A program made the position numbers and the translations under genes. The notes beneath the pieces were generated by a model. The model did no database searches, had not been told where the DNA came from, and worked only from the letters and a program-made list of their open reading frames with translations. From contig NZ_AP022586.1 in assembly GCF_010731695.1 (NCBI RefSeq), positions 2,666,001-2,730,000 of the forward strand: a stretch of DNA of 64,000 bases. Reading direction: 5' to 3'. Below are positions 52,617 to 63,843 of this stretch, piece by piece. The stretch comes from Mycolicibacterium litorale (GTDB lineage Bacteria; Actinomycetota; Actinomycetes; Mycobacteriales; Mycobacteriaceae). Position 1 is the first letter of the stretch. Each line of letters opens with the position of its first letter.

Positions 52617-53231
52617 TCAGGCGGCGCACTGCTGGGCGGGGGCGAATCGGCCGCGGCCGTCGGCGAGATGGGCCAGGGCGATGCGCAGCCGCCCCCGGCC
52701 CCGGGAGACACGGGACATCACCGTGCCCAACGGGATGTCGAGGATCGCGGCGATCTCGGCGTACGTGTACTCCTCGACGTCGGCGAGGTACAGCGCCTCG
52801 CGGAAGCCGTGCGGCAGACCGCCCAGCGCCGCCCTGATCTCGCCGTCGGGGAGACCGGCGAGCGCTTCGGCCTCGGCGGACCGCGCGCCGGCCGGCGTCC
52901 GGCTGGCGCTGTCGGCGAGTTCGCGTTCGGTGATGTCGTCGACCGGGACCTCGAGCGGGCGGCACTGCTTGGCGCGGTACGTGCTGACCCAGCGGTTGTA
53001 GAGGATCCGGAACAACCACGCCTTGACGTTGCTGCCCTCCTTGAAGGTGTGGAATCCCGCGTACGCGTGCATCAGGGTCTCCTGCAGGAGATCTTCGGCG
53101 TCGGCCTCGCAGCGGGTCAGCCGCCGCGCCTTGCGGGCCAACGCGTCGAACAGCGGCTGGGTGTCGTCGGCGAACCGCGCGGCGAGATCCCGGTCCGGCT
53201 CGGACGTGGGCTGAACGGGGGTGACGGTCAT
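52617..53231 (-). CDS. ECF sigma factor with linked cupin
   Basis: A 204-residue group 4 sigma factor. Region 2 is FDALARKARRLTRCEADAEDLLQETLMHAYAGFHTFKEGSNVKAWLFRILYNRW and region 4 is LGGLPHGFREALYLADVEEYTYAEIAAILDIPLGTVMSRVSRGRGRLR. It is related to the island sigma at 33591, with similar length and SigH/RpoE-like wording. The start at 53231 follows AAGGAGCC. The downstream cupin gene (18-base gap) may provide control. Target promoters are unknown. Confidence 0.88.
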   Translation of the reverse strand: MTVTPVQPTSEPDRDLAARFADDTQPLFDALARKARRLTRCEADAEDLLQETLMHAYAGFHTFKEGSNVKAWLFRILYNRWVSTYRAKQCRPLEVPVDDITERELADSASRTPAGARSAEAEALAGLPDGEIRAALGGLPHGFREALYLADVEEYTYAEIAAILDIPLGTVMSRVSRGRGRLRIALAHLADGRGRFAPAQQCAA

Positions 53232-53393
53232 GATCGAGGCTCCTTCGATTCGCCGGTCTGGCCTGGTGAGATCCCGCATGCGGGTGGTCACGACCAGATT
53301 CGCGCGCGCGACGGAGAAGCGAACCCTTGGAACCACGTAGTCCGTGGTGCGTGGTCCGTGGTGGATGGTCCGTGGTGACGATGCTTCAGGGGG

Positions 53394-56210
53394 TCAGCTG
53401 GCCCACGGCACCGTGCGCAGCTGCCGGCGCGAGGTGACGCCGAGCTTGACGAAGACCTTCCTCAGGTGCCATTCCACGGTGTGGGTGCTGATGAACAGCT
53501 GCGCACCGATCTCCTGATTGGTCAGGCCGTCCGCGGCCAGGCGGGCAATCTGTGCCTCCTGCGCGGTGAGCTCGTCGCCGGAGGTCAGCGGTTGCCGGCG
53601 CACCTTCTCACCGGTGGCCGTGAGCTCTCGCCGAGCCCGCTCGGCGAACCCCTGCGCACCCATCCGGGTGAACATGTCGTGGGCGACGCCGAGGTGTCTG
53701 CGGGCGTCGCCGCGCCGGTTGGTCCGGCGCAACCACTCGCCGTATGCCAGGTGGGTGCGGGCCTGGTGCACGACGATGCGGGTCCGGTTCAGGCGGTCGA
53801 CGGCCTCTTCGAACAGCGATTCGGCGTGCGTGTCGTCGGCCAACAGCGCTCGCGCACTCGCCATCGCGCCCAGACCCCAGTCGGTGCCACTGGCGCCCGC
53901 CCGCTCCTCGAGATGGCGCAGCGCGTCCGCCGCGACCGTCCGCTCGCCCAGTCTCGCCGCCGCTTCGACGACTTCGTACAGACACCAGCCGTAGACGCCG
54001 AGATCCTCGTATTCGCACCCTTCGCGCGCGGCGGCCAGCGCCTCCTCATATCGACTCAGGCCGTTGTAGAGCACCGCGCTGGCGTACTTCGTCACCCCGA
54101 GAAGCCGTCCCTCGCCGCGGGCCACGGCGCTGTCCGCGGCGGCCTCGATCACCCCCGCCGCCTCGGCTCCCATGCCGCGCCAGGCCGCGAGCAACAGGGC
54201 GTGGTAGCGCACCGGGGCGCTGTGCCCGGTCGCCGAGGTGATCGAGCTCGCCTCTTCCAAAAGCCTTTGCGCGCTGGTGAATTCCCCGGCGAGCAGGTGG
54301 ACGCCCGCCCGATAGATGAGCGCCCGCGGCAAGCCTGCCAGCACACCGGCATTGCGGGCGTACCGCACCACCGCATCGGACAGCCGATCGACGATGGTCT
54401 CGTCCCAGAGTTCGTGGGCGGCGGATTCCTGGACGACCGGGAACGCGGGAACCAGCCACCGCCGGACCTGGCTCTCGTCGGCCTGCGCCATCTCGCACAT
54501 CGCTTCGAGCGCGACGCGGATAGGCTCCGCCCCGGCGCTCACGCCGCACGCGATGCGTTCCGTCATGCCCTTGAGCAGCAGATCAACCGGACGCGGTAGC
54601 TCGGGCGTGCGGGCGATCAGGGCGCGAGCTGCGGCGGCCGCCTCGGCCAGCACGCCCGGTGCGCCCAGCCGGCCGGCGTACATGCTCGCCGCGAACGCCT
54701 CGAGATAGCTCTCGCGCGCGGCGAAATCGTCGAGGCCCTCCAGTCGGCCGGCAGCATCGAGCAGCGCCGGTGCGGTGTCGCCGACCGGAGGCGCACCCGC
54801 ATCTCCCGACCGACTCCGCATGAACTCCATCTGAGCCCTCAGCCGCGCCACTCCAGCACGTTCCAGCGCCGATAGCGGCGCCATGTCGGCGATCGCGAGG
54901 AGCTCGTAGGCCGCGGCGGGTGCCGCCGCGTCTCGCTTCGCCTGCGCGGCGGCCAGCGCCCGTACCCCACGCAGAGCGGGGTCGGAGGTCAGCGCAGTGG
55001 CCCGCTCCAGGAACGCGGCCGCGGCCGCGACGCCTCCCCTGGACTGTGCCCGCGCGGCCGACCGCTCGAGTTCGGCGGCGACCGCGTCGTCGGCGCCCGA
55101 TGTCGCGTTGGCGGCGTGCCAGGCGCGGCGATCGGGGTCCGTGTCCGGGTCGGTGGCCTCGGCGAGGACCCGGTGGATGCGCCGGCGGTCGGCGAGATCG
55201 GCGGCGCGATACGCGGCGGACCGCATCAGCGGGTGGTAGAAGCGCATCCGCGGTCCGAACTCGATGACACCGGCCGCCTCTGCGGGCCCCAGTGCGTCGA
55301 CCGGTATGCCGAGCTGTGCTGCGGCACGGAGGAACAGCGCGGCGTCGCCCACGGGTTCGGCAGCCGCGGCCAGGATCAGCAGCCGCGTCGGTGCGGGCAA
55401 CGCCTGGATGCGGCGGACGAAGCTCTCCTCGACCTGGCCCGGCGACGGGCGTCCGCCGATGTTCCAGAACCCGCCGGCGAGTTCCGGGGCCGGGACGGTC
55501 CGGGGCACCTCCAGCAGGGCCAGCGGGATCCCGCGCGTTTCGGCGACGACCCGGTCCCGCACACGCGGGTCGAGGCCGCCGAGGACGACCGAGTCGAGCA
55601 GTTCGCGCGCGTCGCCGTCGGACAGGCCCTCGACCCGCAACTCCGGCAGACCACTCAAGGCGTCGGCGCCGCCGTCCCGGGCGGCGAACACCAACGCGAT
55701 GGGCTCGGCCATCAGCCGCCGCGCGACGAAGCCGAGTGTCTGCACCGACACCTGGTCGAGCCACTGCGCGTCGTCGATGAGGCCGATCAGCGGCTGGTCG
55801 TGCGCGGCGGCGGCCAGCAGACTCAGCACGGCGAGTCCGACCAGGAACCGGTCCGGGGTCGGACCGACACCACGCCCGAACGCCACCGTCAGCGCCTCGC
55901 GCTGCGGCTGTGGCAGGTCGTCGAGATGGCCCATCAGCGGTGCGCACAACTGCTGCAGACCGGCGAACGCGAGCTCCATGTCGGATTCCACACCGGCTAC
56001 ATGGACGCAGCGGAACCCGTCGGCGAGCTCCGCGGTGTGCTCGAGGAGTGCGGTCTTGCCGACGCCGGCCTCGCCGCGCAGGACGAGGACGCGGCAGCTG
56101 CCCGACCGCACGGTCGACACGAGTTCGCGAAGCGTCTCGCATTCGAACGCGCGGCCGCGCAGACCTTCACCCCGACCCTGCGTCGCCATCATCACCACCG
56201 CGTCCGTCAC
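53394..56210 (-). CDS. Large ATP-binding LuxR-family regulator (LAL/MalT type)
   Basis: A 938-residue regulator: N-terminal AAA-like NTPase with Walker A GEAGVGKTALLE (about residues 46-57) and Walker B LIGLIDDAQWLD, a long TPR-like helical central region rich in Ala/Arg, and a C-terminal LuxR HTH (LTAQEAQIARLAADGLTNQEIGAQLFISTHTVEWHLRKVFVKLGVTSRRQL). Such LAL proteins activate transcription upon ligand and ATP binding. It is convergent with the oxidoreductase gene at its right? No: both are minus-strand, with the oxidoreductase 86 bases upstream. Effector and target genes are unknown. Confidence 0.92.
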   Translation of the reverse strand: MTDAVVMMATQGRGEGLRGRAFECETLRELVSTVRSGSCRVLVLRGEAGVGKTALLEHTAELADGFRCVHVAGVESDMELAFAGLQQLCAPLMGHLDDLPQPQREALTVAFGRGVGPTPDRFLVGLAVLSLLAAAAHDQPLIGLIDDAQWLDQVSVQTLGFVARRLMAEPIALVFAARDGGADALSGLPELRVEGLSDGDARELLDSVVLGGLDPRVRDRVVAETRGIPLALLEVPRTVPAPELAGGFWNIGGRPSPGQVEESFVRRIQALPAPTRLLILAAAAEPVGDAALFLRAAAQLGIPVDALGPAEAAGVIEFGPRMRFYHPLMRSAAYRAADLADRRRIHRVLAEATDPDTDPDRRAWHAANATSGADDAVAAELERSAARAQSRGGVAAAAAFLERATALTSDPALRGVRALAAAQAKRDAAAPAAAYELLAIADMAPLSALERAGVARLRAQMEFMRSRSGDAGAPPVGDTAPALLDAAGRLEGLDDFAARESYLEAFAASMYAGRLGAPGVLAEAAAAARALIARTPELPRPVDLLLKGMTERIACGVSAGAEPIRVALEAMCEMAQADESQVRRWLVPAFPVVQESAAHELWDETIVDRLSDAVVRYARNAGVLAGLPRALIYRAGVHLLAGEFTSAQRLLEEASSITSATGHSAPVRYHALLLAAWRGMGAEAAGVIEAAADSAVARGEGRLLGVTKYASAVLYNGLSRYEEALAAAREGCEYEDLGVYGWCLYEVVEAAARLGERTVAADALRHLEERAGASGTDWGLGAMASARALLADDTHAESLFEEAVDRLNRTRIVVHQARTHLAYGEWLRRTNRRGDARRHLGVAHDMFTRMGAQGFAERARRELTATGEKVRRQPLTSGDELTAQEAQIARLAADGLTNQEIGAQLFISTHTVEWHLRKVFVKLGVTSRRQLRTVPWAS

Positions 56211-56296
56211 CCGCCGCTTTGCCTGCTGTGAGCGGCGGGTCCGATCTGGATGGTAGTGGCCCTCGGGCCGAGGGGCCAGACAGTTGCCTTAGGGCA

Positions 56297-57055
56297 TCAG
56301 GCCTTGGCCGCCGCTTCGAGGATCCAGTCGGCGAAGCGGATGTCGAACCGGGTGGCCCCGTCGTCGGGCACGAGCGTGCGCTCGCCGATGGCGACGCCCC
56401 AGTACCGCGCTTCGGGGTCGGCCACCACCTGACGGCTGTCGCCACGCGCGGTCAGCGCCGTGCGGATCAGGTCAGGAAGGCGGAATTGTTCGGGGCCGCC
56501 GACTTCGGTGATGCCGTTGACCGGTTCACCGACGGCGGCGATCGCGACCGCCTCGGCGACGTCGGCGGCGGCCATCGGCTGGATGAGCGCCGACGGCAAC
56601 CGGACGGTGTCCCCCTCGGTGGCGGAATCGGCGATCACGCCGAGGAATTCGAAGAACTGCGTCGCGTGCACGATAGTGAACGGGATCGGCCCGCCGCTGA
56701 TCAGTCCCTCCTGGGCGAGCTTCGCCCGGAAGTACCCGCTCTCCAGCGCCAGCTCGTCGGTGCCCACGACTGACAACGCGACGTGGTGCCTGACTCCCGC
56801 TTCCTGTTCTGCGGCAAGGAGATTCGTCGTCGACGCGTTGAAGAACTCCGTGGCGGCCGCTTCCTCGAACGACGGGGAGTTCGACACGTCGACCACGACG
56901 TCGGCTCCGGCCAACACCTCGCGGAGCCCCTCGCCGGTGACCGCGTTCACCCCGGTGGAGGGGGCTGCGGGGACGGCGTCGTGACCGTGCTCGGTCAAGC
57001 CCTGCACCAGCTTCGAGCCGACCAGCCCCGTTCCTCCGATTACGACGACTTTCAT
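56297..57055 (-). CDS. NAD(P)-binding SDR/NmrA-like oxidoreductase
   Basis: A 252-residue atypical short-chain dehydrogenase of the NmrA/NAD(P)H-binding type: dinucleotide motif VVIGGTGLVGSKLV at residues 3-16, then a VVDVSNSP strand, the VALSVVGTDEL segment and the YFRAKLAQEGL helix with the Y-x3-K-like arrangement. Proteins of this type are quinone oxidoreductases or redox sensors rather than classical reductases. The start at 57055 follows GAGGAGGGTC. It may be the physiological partner or target of the LuxR gene downstream. Confidence 0.88.
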   Translation of the reverse strand: MKVVVIGGTGLVGSKLVQGLTEHGHDAVPAAPSTGVNAVTGEGLREVLAGADVVVDVSNSPSFEEAAATEFFNASTTNLLAAEQEAGVRHHVALSVVGTDELALESGYFRAKLAQEGLISGGPIPFTIVHATQFFEFLGVIADSATEGDTVRLPSALIQPMAAADVAEAVAIAAVGEPVNGITEVGGPEQFRLPDLIRTALTARGDSRQVVADPEARYWGVAIGERTLVPDDGATRFDIRFADWILEAAAKA

Positions 57056-57141
57056 GATGACCCTCCTCGGCCGTGTCATTGTGGGCGTGCTGTCGGCTGT
57101 GACAGCTCCCTGACCCCGAGAACTCGCGGCCCCCGCCGAAT

Positions 57142-57930
57142 TCATCCCGGACGCTGGAAGTCGGTGCGCTCCACCGAACCGGTGGCCGGATGCGCCTTCT
57201 CGCGTCGCCGCGTCCGCTCCCACGGCCAGGTGATCAGCGCCCACACGCAGACGACGATCAGGATCTCGACCAGCAGGTACACCGGCCACGGGCCGAGGAG
57301 GTCGAGCACCGACGCGGTCGGCGGCTTCCCGTTGAGATATCCGTAGTTGGTTCCGGCGATCAGGTTGAACACGAACGTGAAAGCCACCCACCCGAGCGTC
57401 ACCGCGACGGCGAATCGGTAGTCGCGCCAGCGCGGCCGCATCCCCCGTCCCCAGGTGAGGTAGACCGCCGCCCACACGACGAGCACGTGCAGCGTGAAGA
57501 ACGTGAGGAACAGATGGTCTGGGAAGTCGGGCGCGCCTTCCTCCGGCGTGCCGACGTCCGGGGTGAGCAGGGCCTGGGTGCTGAGCACCAGTCCCCAGTA
57601 GTAGGTCAGCACGAACGCCCAGTGCCGCTGCGACCACAGGGCGTAGGCGGCCATGAGTTCGGCGATATCGCACAGCTGCAGTGGCACCGATGTGGCGAGC
57701 TCCGGCCGGATCAGCTTGTAGACCAGCGCCACGAGGAATGCCGCCACCAGCAGTATCGCCAGGGTCCGGCTGAGCAGGCGCGCCCGCTCGGCACTCTGCC
57801 GGCGTCCACACCAGACCAGGAGGACCGCGCCGACGGCGAACAGGGTGAGCACCACCAGGTGCGAGGGGCCGTAGGCGGAGAACTCGCGTTGCGCTGAAAC
57901 CACCTCGTCACCTCCGTGCTGCCGACTCAC
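57142..57930 (-). CDS. TIGR02206-family membrane protein
   Basis: A 262-residue protein with about seven transmembrane helices. Conserved signs: the ELATSVPLQLCDIAELMAAYAL segment (H/Q-L-C-D-x-A motif), HWAFVLTYYWGLVLSTQALLTPDV and the FTFVFNLIAGTNYGYLNGKP loop near the end. This matches the YwaF/TMEM164-like TIGR02206 family, of unknown function (possible acyltransferase fold). The first in-frame GTG or ATG gives the length; the next gene is divergent or upstream. No regulatory element was noted. Confidence 0.82.
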   Translation of the reverse strand: MSRQHGGDEVVSAQREFSAYGPSHLVVLTLFAVGAVLLVWCGRRQSAERARLLSRTLAILLVAAFLVALVYKLIRPELATSVPLQLCDIAELMAAYALWSQRHWAFVLTYYWGLVLSTQALLTPDVGTPEEGAPDFPDHLFLTFFTLHVLVVWAAVYLTWGRGMRPRWRDYRFAVAVTLGWVAFTFVFNLIAGTNYGYLNGKPPTASVLDLLGPWPVYLLVEILIVVCVWALITWPWERTRRREKAHPATGSVERTDFQRPG

Positions 57931-58011
57931 CCTCGCTCAGCTGAACGAGCCGTGTTCGATCATTACAGCCTCAGTGTCACCCGGCCCGCGGGCGCAGGGG
58001 GCGGTTCGCGT

Positions 58012-59703
<1,692 letters not shown>

Positions 59704-59789
59704 CTAGCCGATCATCCCGCTCGGCGTGTTGCGTGTGGGGCCGCTGAGGCGACGCTCTCGGTTGGGCGGGCGCGCTACGGTGGTGAACC

Positions 59790-60287
59790 ATGCGGTGGTT
59801 GACCGCTTCGGGTTTGGGTCACTCGGACTGCGAGCGCATCGCCGACGCGGTGCTGGCGCAGCCCGTGCTGGCCGTGACCAGCCTGGCCTACGTCGCCGCG
59901 GGGGTGGCCGTGCTGTGGAGCGCCGTGCGGTGGCGGCGGCCGCTGGGTTGGACGGCCGGGGTGGTGCTGGTGGCCGTCGGGGCCGGCAGCTTCGCCTTTC
60001 ACGGCCCTCAGCCGTCGTGGGCGAAGCCGGCGCACGATCTGCCGATCATCGCCGTGGGCGTGGTGTACGCCGTCCTTCTCGCGCGCAGTCGGCGCCCGCA
60101 GTGGCGGTCCGTCTGGGCGCCGGCGGCCGGGCTTCTCGTGGTGGGGCTGGCGGCTTACGCCGCGGGCCGTTCCGGGTCGCCGCTGTGCCGGCCCGACAGC
60201 GTTTGGCAGTACCACGGCGCCTGGCACGTCCTGTCCGCCGCCGCCGCGGGGTGGGCCGCCCGCGCCATGGCGCCGGATCGTCGCTGA
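59790..60287 (+). CDS. Ceramidase-like (CREST-type) membrane protein
   Basis: A 165-residue protein with about five hydrophobic helices. Candidate catalytic residues of the CREST/alkaline ceramidase superfamily are present: S-F-A-F-H (about residue 70-74), PAHDLPIIAVG, and YHGAWHVLSAAAAGW (H-x3-W-H). Members hydrolyse lipid amides or are receptors. The start at 59790 is the first ATG of the frame. It is divergent from the Rpf fusion gene, with 116 bases between starts. Confidence 0.65.
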   Translation: MRWLTASGLGHSDCERIADAVLAQPVLAVTSLAYVAAGVAVLWSAVRWRRPLGWTAGVVLVAVGAGSFAFHGPQPSWAKPAHDLPIIAVGVVYAVLLARSRRPQWRSVWAPAAGLLVVGLAAYAAGRSGSPLCRPDSVWQYHGAWHVLSAAAAGWAARAMAPDRR

Positions 60288-60343
60288 CCGGCCTCCTGCG
60301 CTCGCCCCCTTCGAGTGTCGGAGTTCGACTGTCCGAGCCGGGC

Positions 60344-60349
60344 TATTCT
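60344..60349 (+). promoter_or_regulatory. -10 element, leaderless LysR-gene start
   Basis: TATTCT, six bases, then GTG 60356; no Shine-Dalgarno sequence. Confidence 0.45.
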
Positions 60350-60355
60350 CGGCCG

Positions 60356-61222
60356 GTGGACGTGACGGTCGCGCATCTGCGCAGCTTCCTCGCGGTGGCC
60401 GAGGAGCTGCACTTCGGGCGGGCGGCCGAGGCGCTGCGGGTGAGTCCGTCGTCGCTCAGCGAGCACATCGCGACACTGGAACGTCGGACTGGCAGGGCTC
60501 TGTTCACTCGCACGTCCCGCAGCGTGGCGCTCACCGACGACGGCCGTCGTCTGATCCCGTTGGCGCAGCGCGCCGTTGGGGCAATGGACGACGTGCTGCA
60601 GTGGGCCCGATCGGACGGCGACCGGATTCGACTGCGGATCGGGTTGTCGGTGTTCAGCCCACGCTTCCGCGCGATCCTGGCCGAGGCACACCGGCAGTTC
60701 AGCGAGATCGTCTGGGAGGTCAGGCAGTTCGGATTCGCCGAGCCGTACCGCCCGCTGCTGACGGGTGAAGTGGACTGCGCGGTGATCCCCGAAGCCGCGC
60801 CACCGCCGGCTACCGTGGCGGCGACCACGCTGTGGACCGAGGCCTGCCTGCTCGTGGTGGCCGACAGCCACCCACTGGCGGCCCGTGACCGCGTCACGGT
60901 GGACGATCTGACCGATCAGACGTTCGTCGGGGTCGGGGACGCCTCGACCTTCGATCACTGGCTGGGCGATGCCTTGAGAGATGCGCCGCGCACGCTGTCG
61001 ATCGCCCGCAATTTCGACGAGGTGTTGGAATTGTGCGCGGCGGGCATCGGGGTCAACGTGGCCGGGGCCGCAGCCGCCGAGATGTATCACCGGCCAGGTG
61101 TCCGGTTCGTCCCCATCGCCGACCTCGCCGATCGGCCGACGAACCTGTGCGTCGCAAAGGGGCGCTCCAGCCCGGCACTCCGGAAGTTCATCAGGCTGGC
61201 CGTGCGCGTCGCGCACGCCTGA
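60356..61222 (+). CDS. LysR-family transcriptional regulator
   Basis: A 288-residue LysR regulator: N-terminal winged HTH VAHLRSFLAVAEELHFGRAAEALRVSPSSLSEHIATLERRTGRALFTRTSRSVALTDDGRRL, then the periplasmic-binding-like effector domain (LRIGLSVFSPRFRAILAEAH through the C-terminus). GTG 60356 is placed two residues before the conserved VxxLR and fits the leaderless -10. The neighbouring esterase-bicupin pair, 75 bases downstream on the same strand, is a candidate target. The inducer is unknown. Confidence 0.92.
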   Translation: MDVTVAHLRSFLAVAEELHFGRAAEALRVSPSSLSEHIATLERRTGRALFTRTSRSVALTDDGRRLIPLAQRAVGAMDDVLQWARSDGDRIRLRIGLSVFSPRFRAILAEAHRQFSEIVWEVRQFGFAEPYRPLLTGEVDCAVIPEAAPPPATVAATTLWTEACLLVVADSHPLAARDRVTVDDLTDQTFVGVGDASTFDHWLGDALRDAPRTLSIARNFDEVLELCAAGIGVNVAGAAAAEMYHRPGVRFVPIADLADRPTNLCVAKGRSSPALRKFIRLAVRVAHA

Positions 61223-61297
61223 TCATCCGGATCGGCCGAACGGTCGTTCGGAACTTCCCGCTGGTGGTTCGGCAGTCACGTGCGGAGAATCGAAGGT

Positions 61298-62212
61298 GTG
61301 CAACAGACTTCGATCACGGTGCGGCGTGACGTCGAATTCGCTCGACGGGACACCGGTCCGCTCCTCCTCGATCTCTACCGTCCGGCGAACACGACGGCGC
61401 CGGTGGTGGTCTGGCTGCACGGGGGCGGCTGGTTCACCGGCGACCGCACGTTGGCGCCCGATCTGAGCCGGTTCTTCGCCGAGCGCGGAATCGCCATGGC
61501 GTCGATCGAATACCGGCTCAGCGCCGCCGCAACGTTCCCCGCGCAACTGCACGACGTGCGGTGCGCCATCCGATACCTGCGGGGTCATGCCGCGCGGTGG
61601 CACCTGAATCCGGATCGCATCGGCGTGTGGGGATCGTCGGCCGGCGGCCACCTGGCTGCGCTGGCCGGGCTCACCGGGCACATGGACCGCCTCGAGGGCG
61701 AAGATGAAGGCGGGGACGCCTCGGTGCGTGCGGTCGCCGAGTCGTACGGGCCGTCCGACCTCAGCCAATCGGCGGCACAGATGCCCGACGGGTCACCGAG
61801 TCCCGAGACCCGGCTGTTCGGTGCCCGCCCTGACCAAGCGGTGGACCGTGCCCGCGCGGCCAGTCCCCTGTACCGGGTCAGGCACGACGCCCCAGCGTTC
61901 CAGATCTCGCACGGCACCGCGGACACCGTTGTACCGCAACGGCACAGCCAACGACTACACACCGCCCTGAACGCCGCGGGCGCGGTGAGCGAGCTCTATC
62001 TGGTCGACGGATACCGCCACGGCTTCCTCAACCCCGGCGGCCGCCTGGAAGCGGGTATCACCGAGTTCTTCGACGACGGACGGTTGCATGCCGAAGGACA
62101 GTCCGCCGCAACGCTTTTCACCAGCAGTTGTTCGAGTGTGTCGACGACGTTCGGGTTCGACACCATCGGCGACTTCTTCGCCCACCACCTGATCGAGAAG
62201 GACATCTCATGA
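61298..62212 (+). CDS. Alpha/beta-hydrolase esterase (HSL/carboxylesterase type)
   Basis: About 304 residues from GTG 61298 (GGAGA nine bases upstream; 61280 is an alternative). Oxyanion motif HGGGWFTGD, nucleophile GSSAGGHLAALAGL (Ser of G-x-S-x-G), acid HGTADTVVP and base GYRHGFL, so the catalytic triad is complete. Substrate: short acyl esters, possibly aromatic. The C-terminal 45 residues (after FFDDGRL) are unusual for the family and may be a linker. The next gene starts inside its stop (ATGA). Confidence 0.88.
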   Translation: MQQTSITVRRDVEFARRDTGPLLLDLYRPANTTAPVVVWLHGGGWFTGDRTLAPDLSRFFAERGIAMASIEYRLSAAATFPAQLHDVRCAIRYLRGHAARWHLNPDRIGVWGSSAGGHLAALAGLTGHMDRLEGEDEGGDASVRAVAESYGPSDLSQSAAQMPDGSPSPETRLFGARPDQAVDRARAASPLYRVRHDAPAFQISHGTADTVVPQRHSQRLHTALNAAGAVSELYLVDGYRHGFLNPGGRLEAGITEFFDDGRLHAEGQSAATLFTSSCSSVSTTFGFDTIGDFFAHHLIEKDIS

Positions 62213-63294
62213 CCGGCATCATCGACGTCGAGGCGATGCACGACACACGGCCGCTGATCAACCGCCTGCCGGGCGAGCCCGCGCCGTACTACCTCGCCGG
62301 CGGCAAGGGACTTCGCTACGAGGTCGACGGCCAGCTGTGGACCGTCATCGCCCGCTCCGTCGATACCGGCGGATCGTTCGACGCCGCGTTCATCCTCGGT
62401 CCGCGCGGCGCCGCGGCTCCGTTCCACAGCCTGCCCGGCCACCAGCGGACCTATCACGTGTTCGACGGCTGTGTTCAGTTCTGGCTACCCGGGCGGAGTC
62501 GCGTTCTGGTGCAGGGAGATTCGATTCACGTGCCGCCGGAGGTGCCGGTCGCCTATCGGATACTCGGCCACAGCACTCGGATGCTGTTCTTCTCGGCACC
62601 CGGTGGCGCCTTGGATGTGGTGCTCGACGACGAGGCGATGGCGCAGGCGCGAACCGAGGCGCGCGTGCACGCGGCCTCCGGTGGGTACGGGATACCGGCT
62701 GACGAGGCGCTGCTCCTGCTGCCGGGTGGTGCGCACCGGCACGACCTGGAGTTCGCCGCAGCGAGCGACGAGTGGGATGACACGCTGCCGGCGGGTGCGG
62801 AACCCTATTTCCTCCGCGCGATGACCGGAGAACGCCGTGCCTGGCCGAGCGCGATCAACTCGTTCGCCGCACGCGGGCGCAACACGGGCGGACGCTACTT
62901 CTCGGTTCTGACCAATGCCGCCCCGCAGCCCTACATCGGACGACACTTCCACGAGCACCACACGGAAAACTTCTTCTGCATGGCGGGCCGAGTGTGGTTG
63001 TACGCCAACGGCGACGAGGTGCTGCTCACCCCGGGAGATTTCCTCCACGCGCCGGCGGGCACCATCCACGCGTTCGCCATAGAGCGCCACGACACGCGGA
63101 TGCTGGGGATGTTGACGTCCGATGTCTTCGAGCCGTTCTTCGATGTCACCGCGGATGCGACGGATGACCATGTCTACACCGAAGGTCTCATCAATCCGGA
63201 CACCTTCATGGCGCGACTGGCCGCTCATGCCGCCGATCTCGACGTCGTGCAGGTCGGCCCGCCGCCGGTGCGCAACCGGGCGCTCGATCTGTAG
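62209..63294 (+). CDS. Bicupin dioxygenase (quercetin 2,3-dioxygenase-like)
   Basis: A 361-residue protein with two cupin domains. The first (about residues 50-150) contains AAAPFHSLPGHQRTYHVFDG and a degenerate metal set; the second (about 230-330) contains YIGRHFHEHHTENFFCMAGRVWLYANGDEVLLTPGDFLHAPAGTIHAF with H-x-H, E and H ligands intact. This is the arrangement of bacterial quercetinase/pirin-like bicupins that cleave flavonols with O2. Translationally coupled to the esterase, which suggests a small aromatic-ester degradation unit under the LysR gene; this is inference. Confidence 0.85.
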   Translation: MTGIIDVEAMHDTRPLINRLPGEPAPYYLAGGKGLRYEVDGQLWTVIARSVDTGGSFDAAFILGPRGAAAPFHSLPGHQRTYHVFDGCVQFWLPGRSRVLVQGDSIHVPPEVPVAYRILGHSTRMLFFSAPGGALDVVLDDEAMAQARTEARVHAASGGYGIPADEALLLLPGGAHRHDLEFAAASDEWDDTLPAGAEPYFLRAMTGERRAWPSAINSFAARGRNTGGRYFSVLTNAAPQPYIGRHFHEHHTENFFCMAGRVWLYANGDEVLLTPGDFLHAPAGTIHAFAIERHDTRMLGMLTSDVFEPFFDVTADATDDHVYTEGLINPDTFMARLAAHAADLDVVQVGPPPVRNRALDL

Positions 63295-63338
63295 CCGACG
63301 AGCCGCCACAGCGTCATCGGCGCGACGCCCGCAGCACG

Positions 63339-63372
63339 AAAAACAGGCCAGAGACTGGGTCTCTGGCCTGTT
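63339..63372 (-). terminator. Terminator of ssrA
   Basis: A 13-bp perfect stem (63342-63354 with 63360-63372, loop of 5), followed on the minus strand by TTTTT. Confidence 0.85.
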
Positions 63373-63380
63373 CTTATCAG

Positions 63381-63745
63381 TGGAGCTGCCGGGAATCGAA
63401 CCCGGGTCCTACGGCATGTCCTCGAGGCTTCTCCGTGCGCAGTTCGCTAAGTCTCTACTCGGATCTCCTGATCACGCGAACAAGTCAGGATGACGATCCC
63501 AGTCGCTGTTTGATGTCCCTTCAAGTCCCGCGACCGGACTTGAAGGTGGGTCCCTCTAGCTGACGCCAGGGTCCGGGCCGAGGGCGCTCCCGGTCTGACG
63601 GACTAGCTTCGCTTAGGCAGCGAGAGCGTAGTCGCGCTGATTGGTATCGGCGCTTAATTGGTTGCAACGACGCTTACGGTGGTCTCTTGCCTGCACCGGC
63701 ACGCTTCCCTTGATTCGATGCTCGAAGTCGAAACCGTTCAGCCCC
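63381..63745 (-). ncRNA. ssrA: tmRNA
   Basis: About 365 bases on the minus strand. The 5' end GGGGCTGAACGGTTTCGACT and the 3' end TTCGATTCCCGGCAGCTCC+A form the tRNA-Ala-like half. A tag frame on the minus strand at 63651-63613 encodes ADTNQRDYALAA and a stop, nearly the mycobacterial tag. CCA is not encoded. It rescues stalled ribosomes with SmpB. Confidence 0.95.
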
Positions 63746-63843
63746 CTGTGTACTTGTCAAACAATCCCCACCGGCGCGCGGTAGGGCCCTTCATCGTACG
63801 CGAGTTCCAACGGTTCGCTCCACCCCTTTGTTCCGCCCGCCCG

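Noticed and set aside
63122..63493. Plus-strand frame ending in the tmRNA region
   Set aside because: It overlaps the bicupin gene and the antisense of tmRNA; no independent coding signs.
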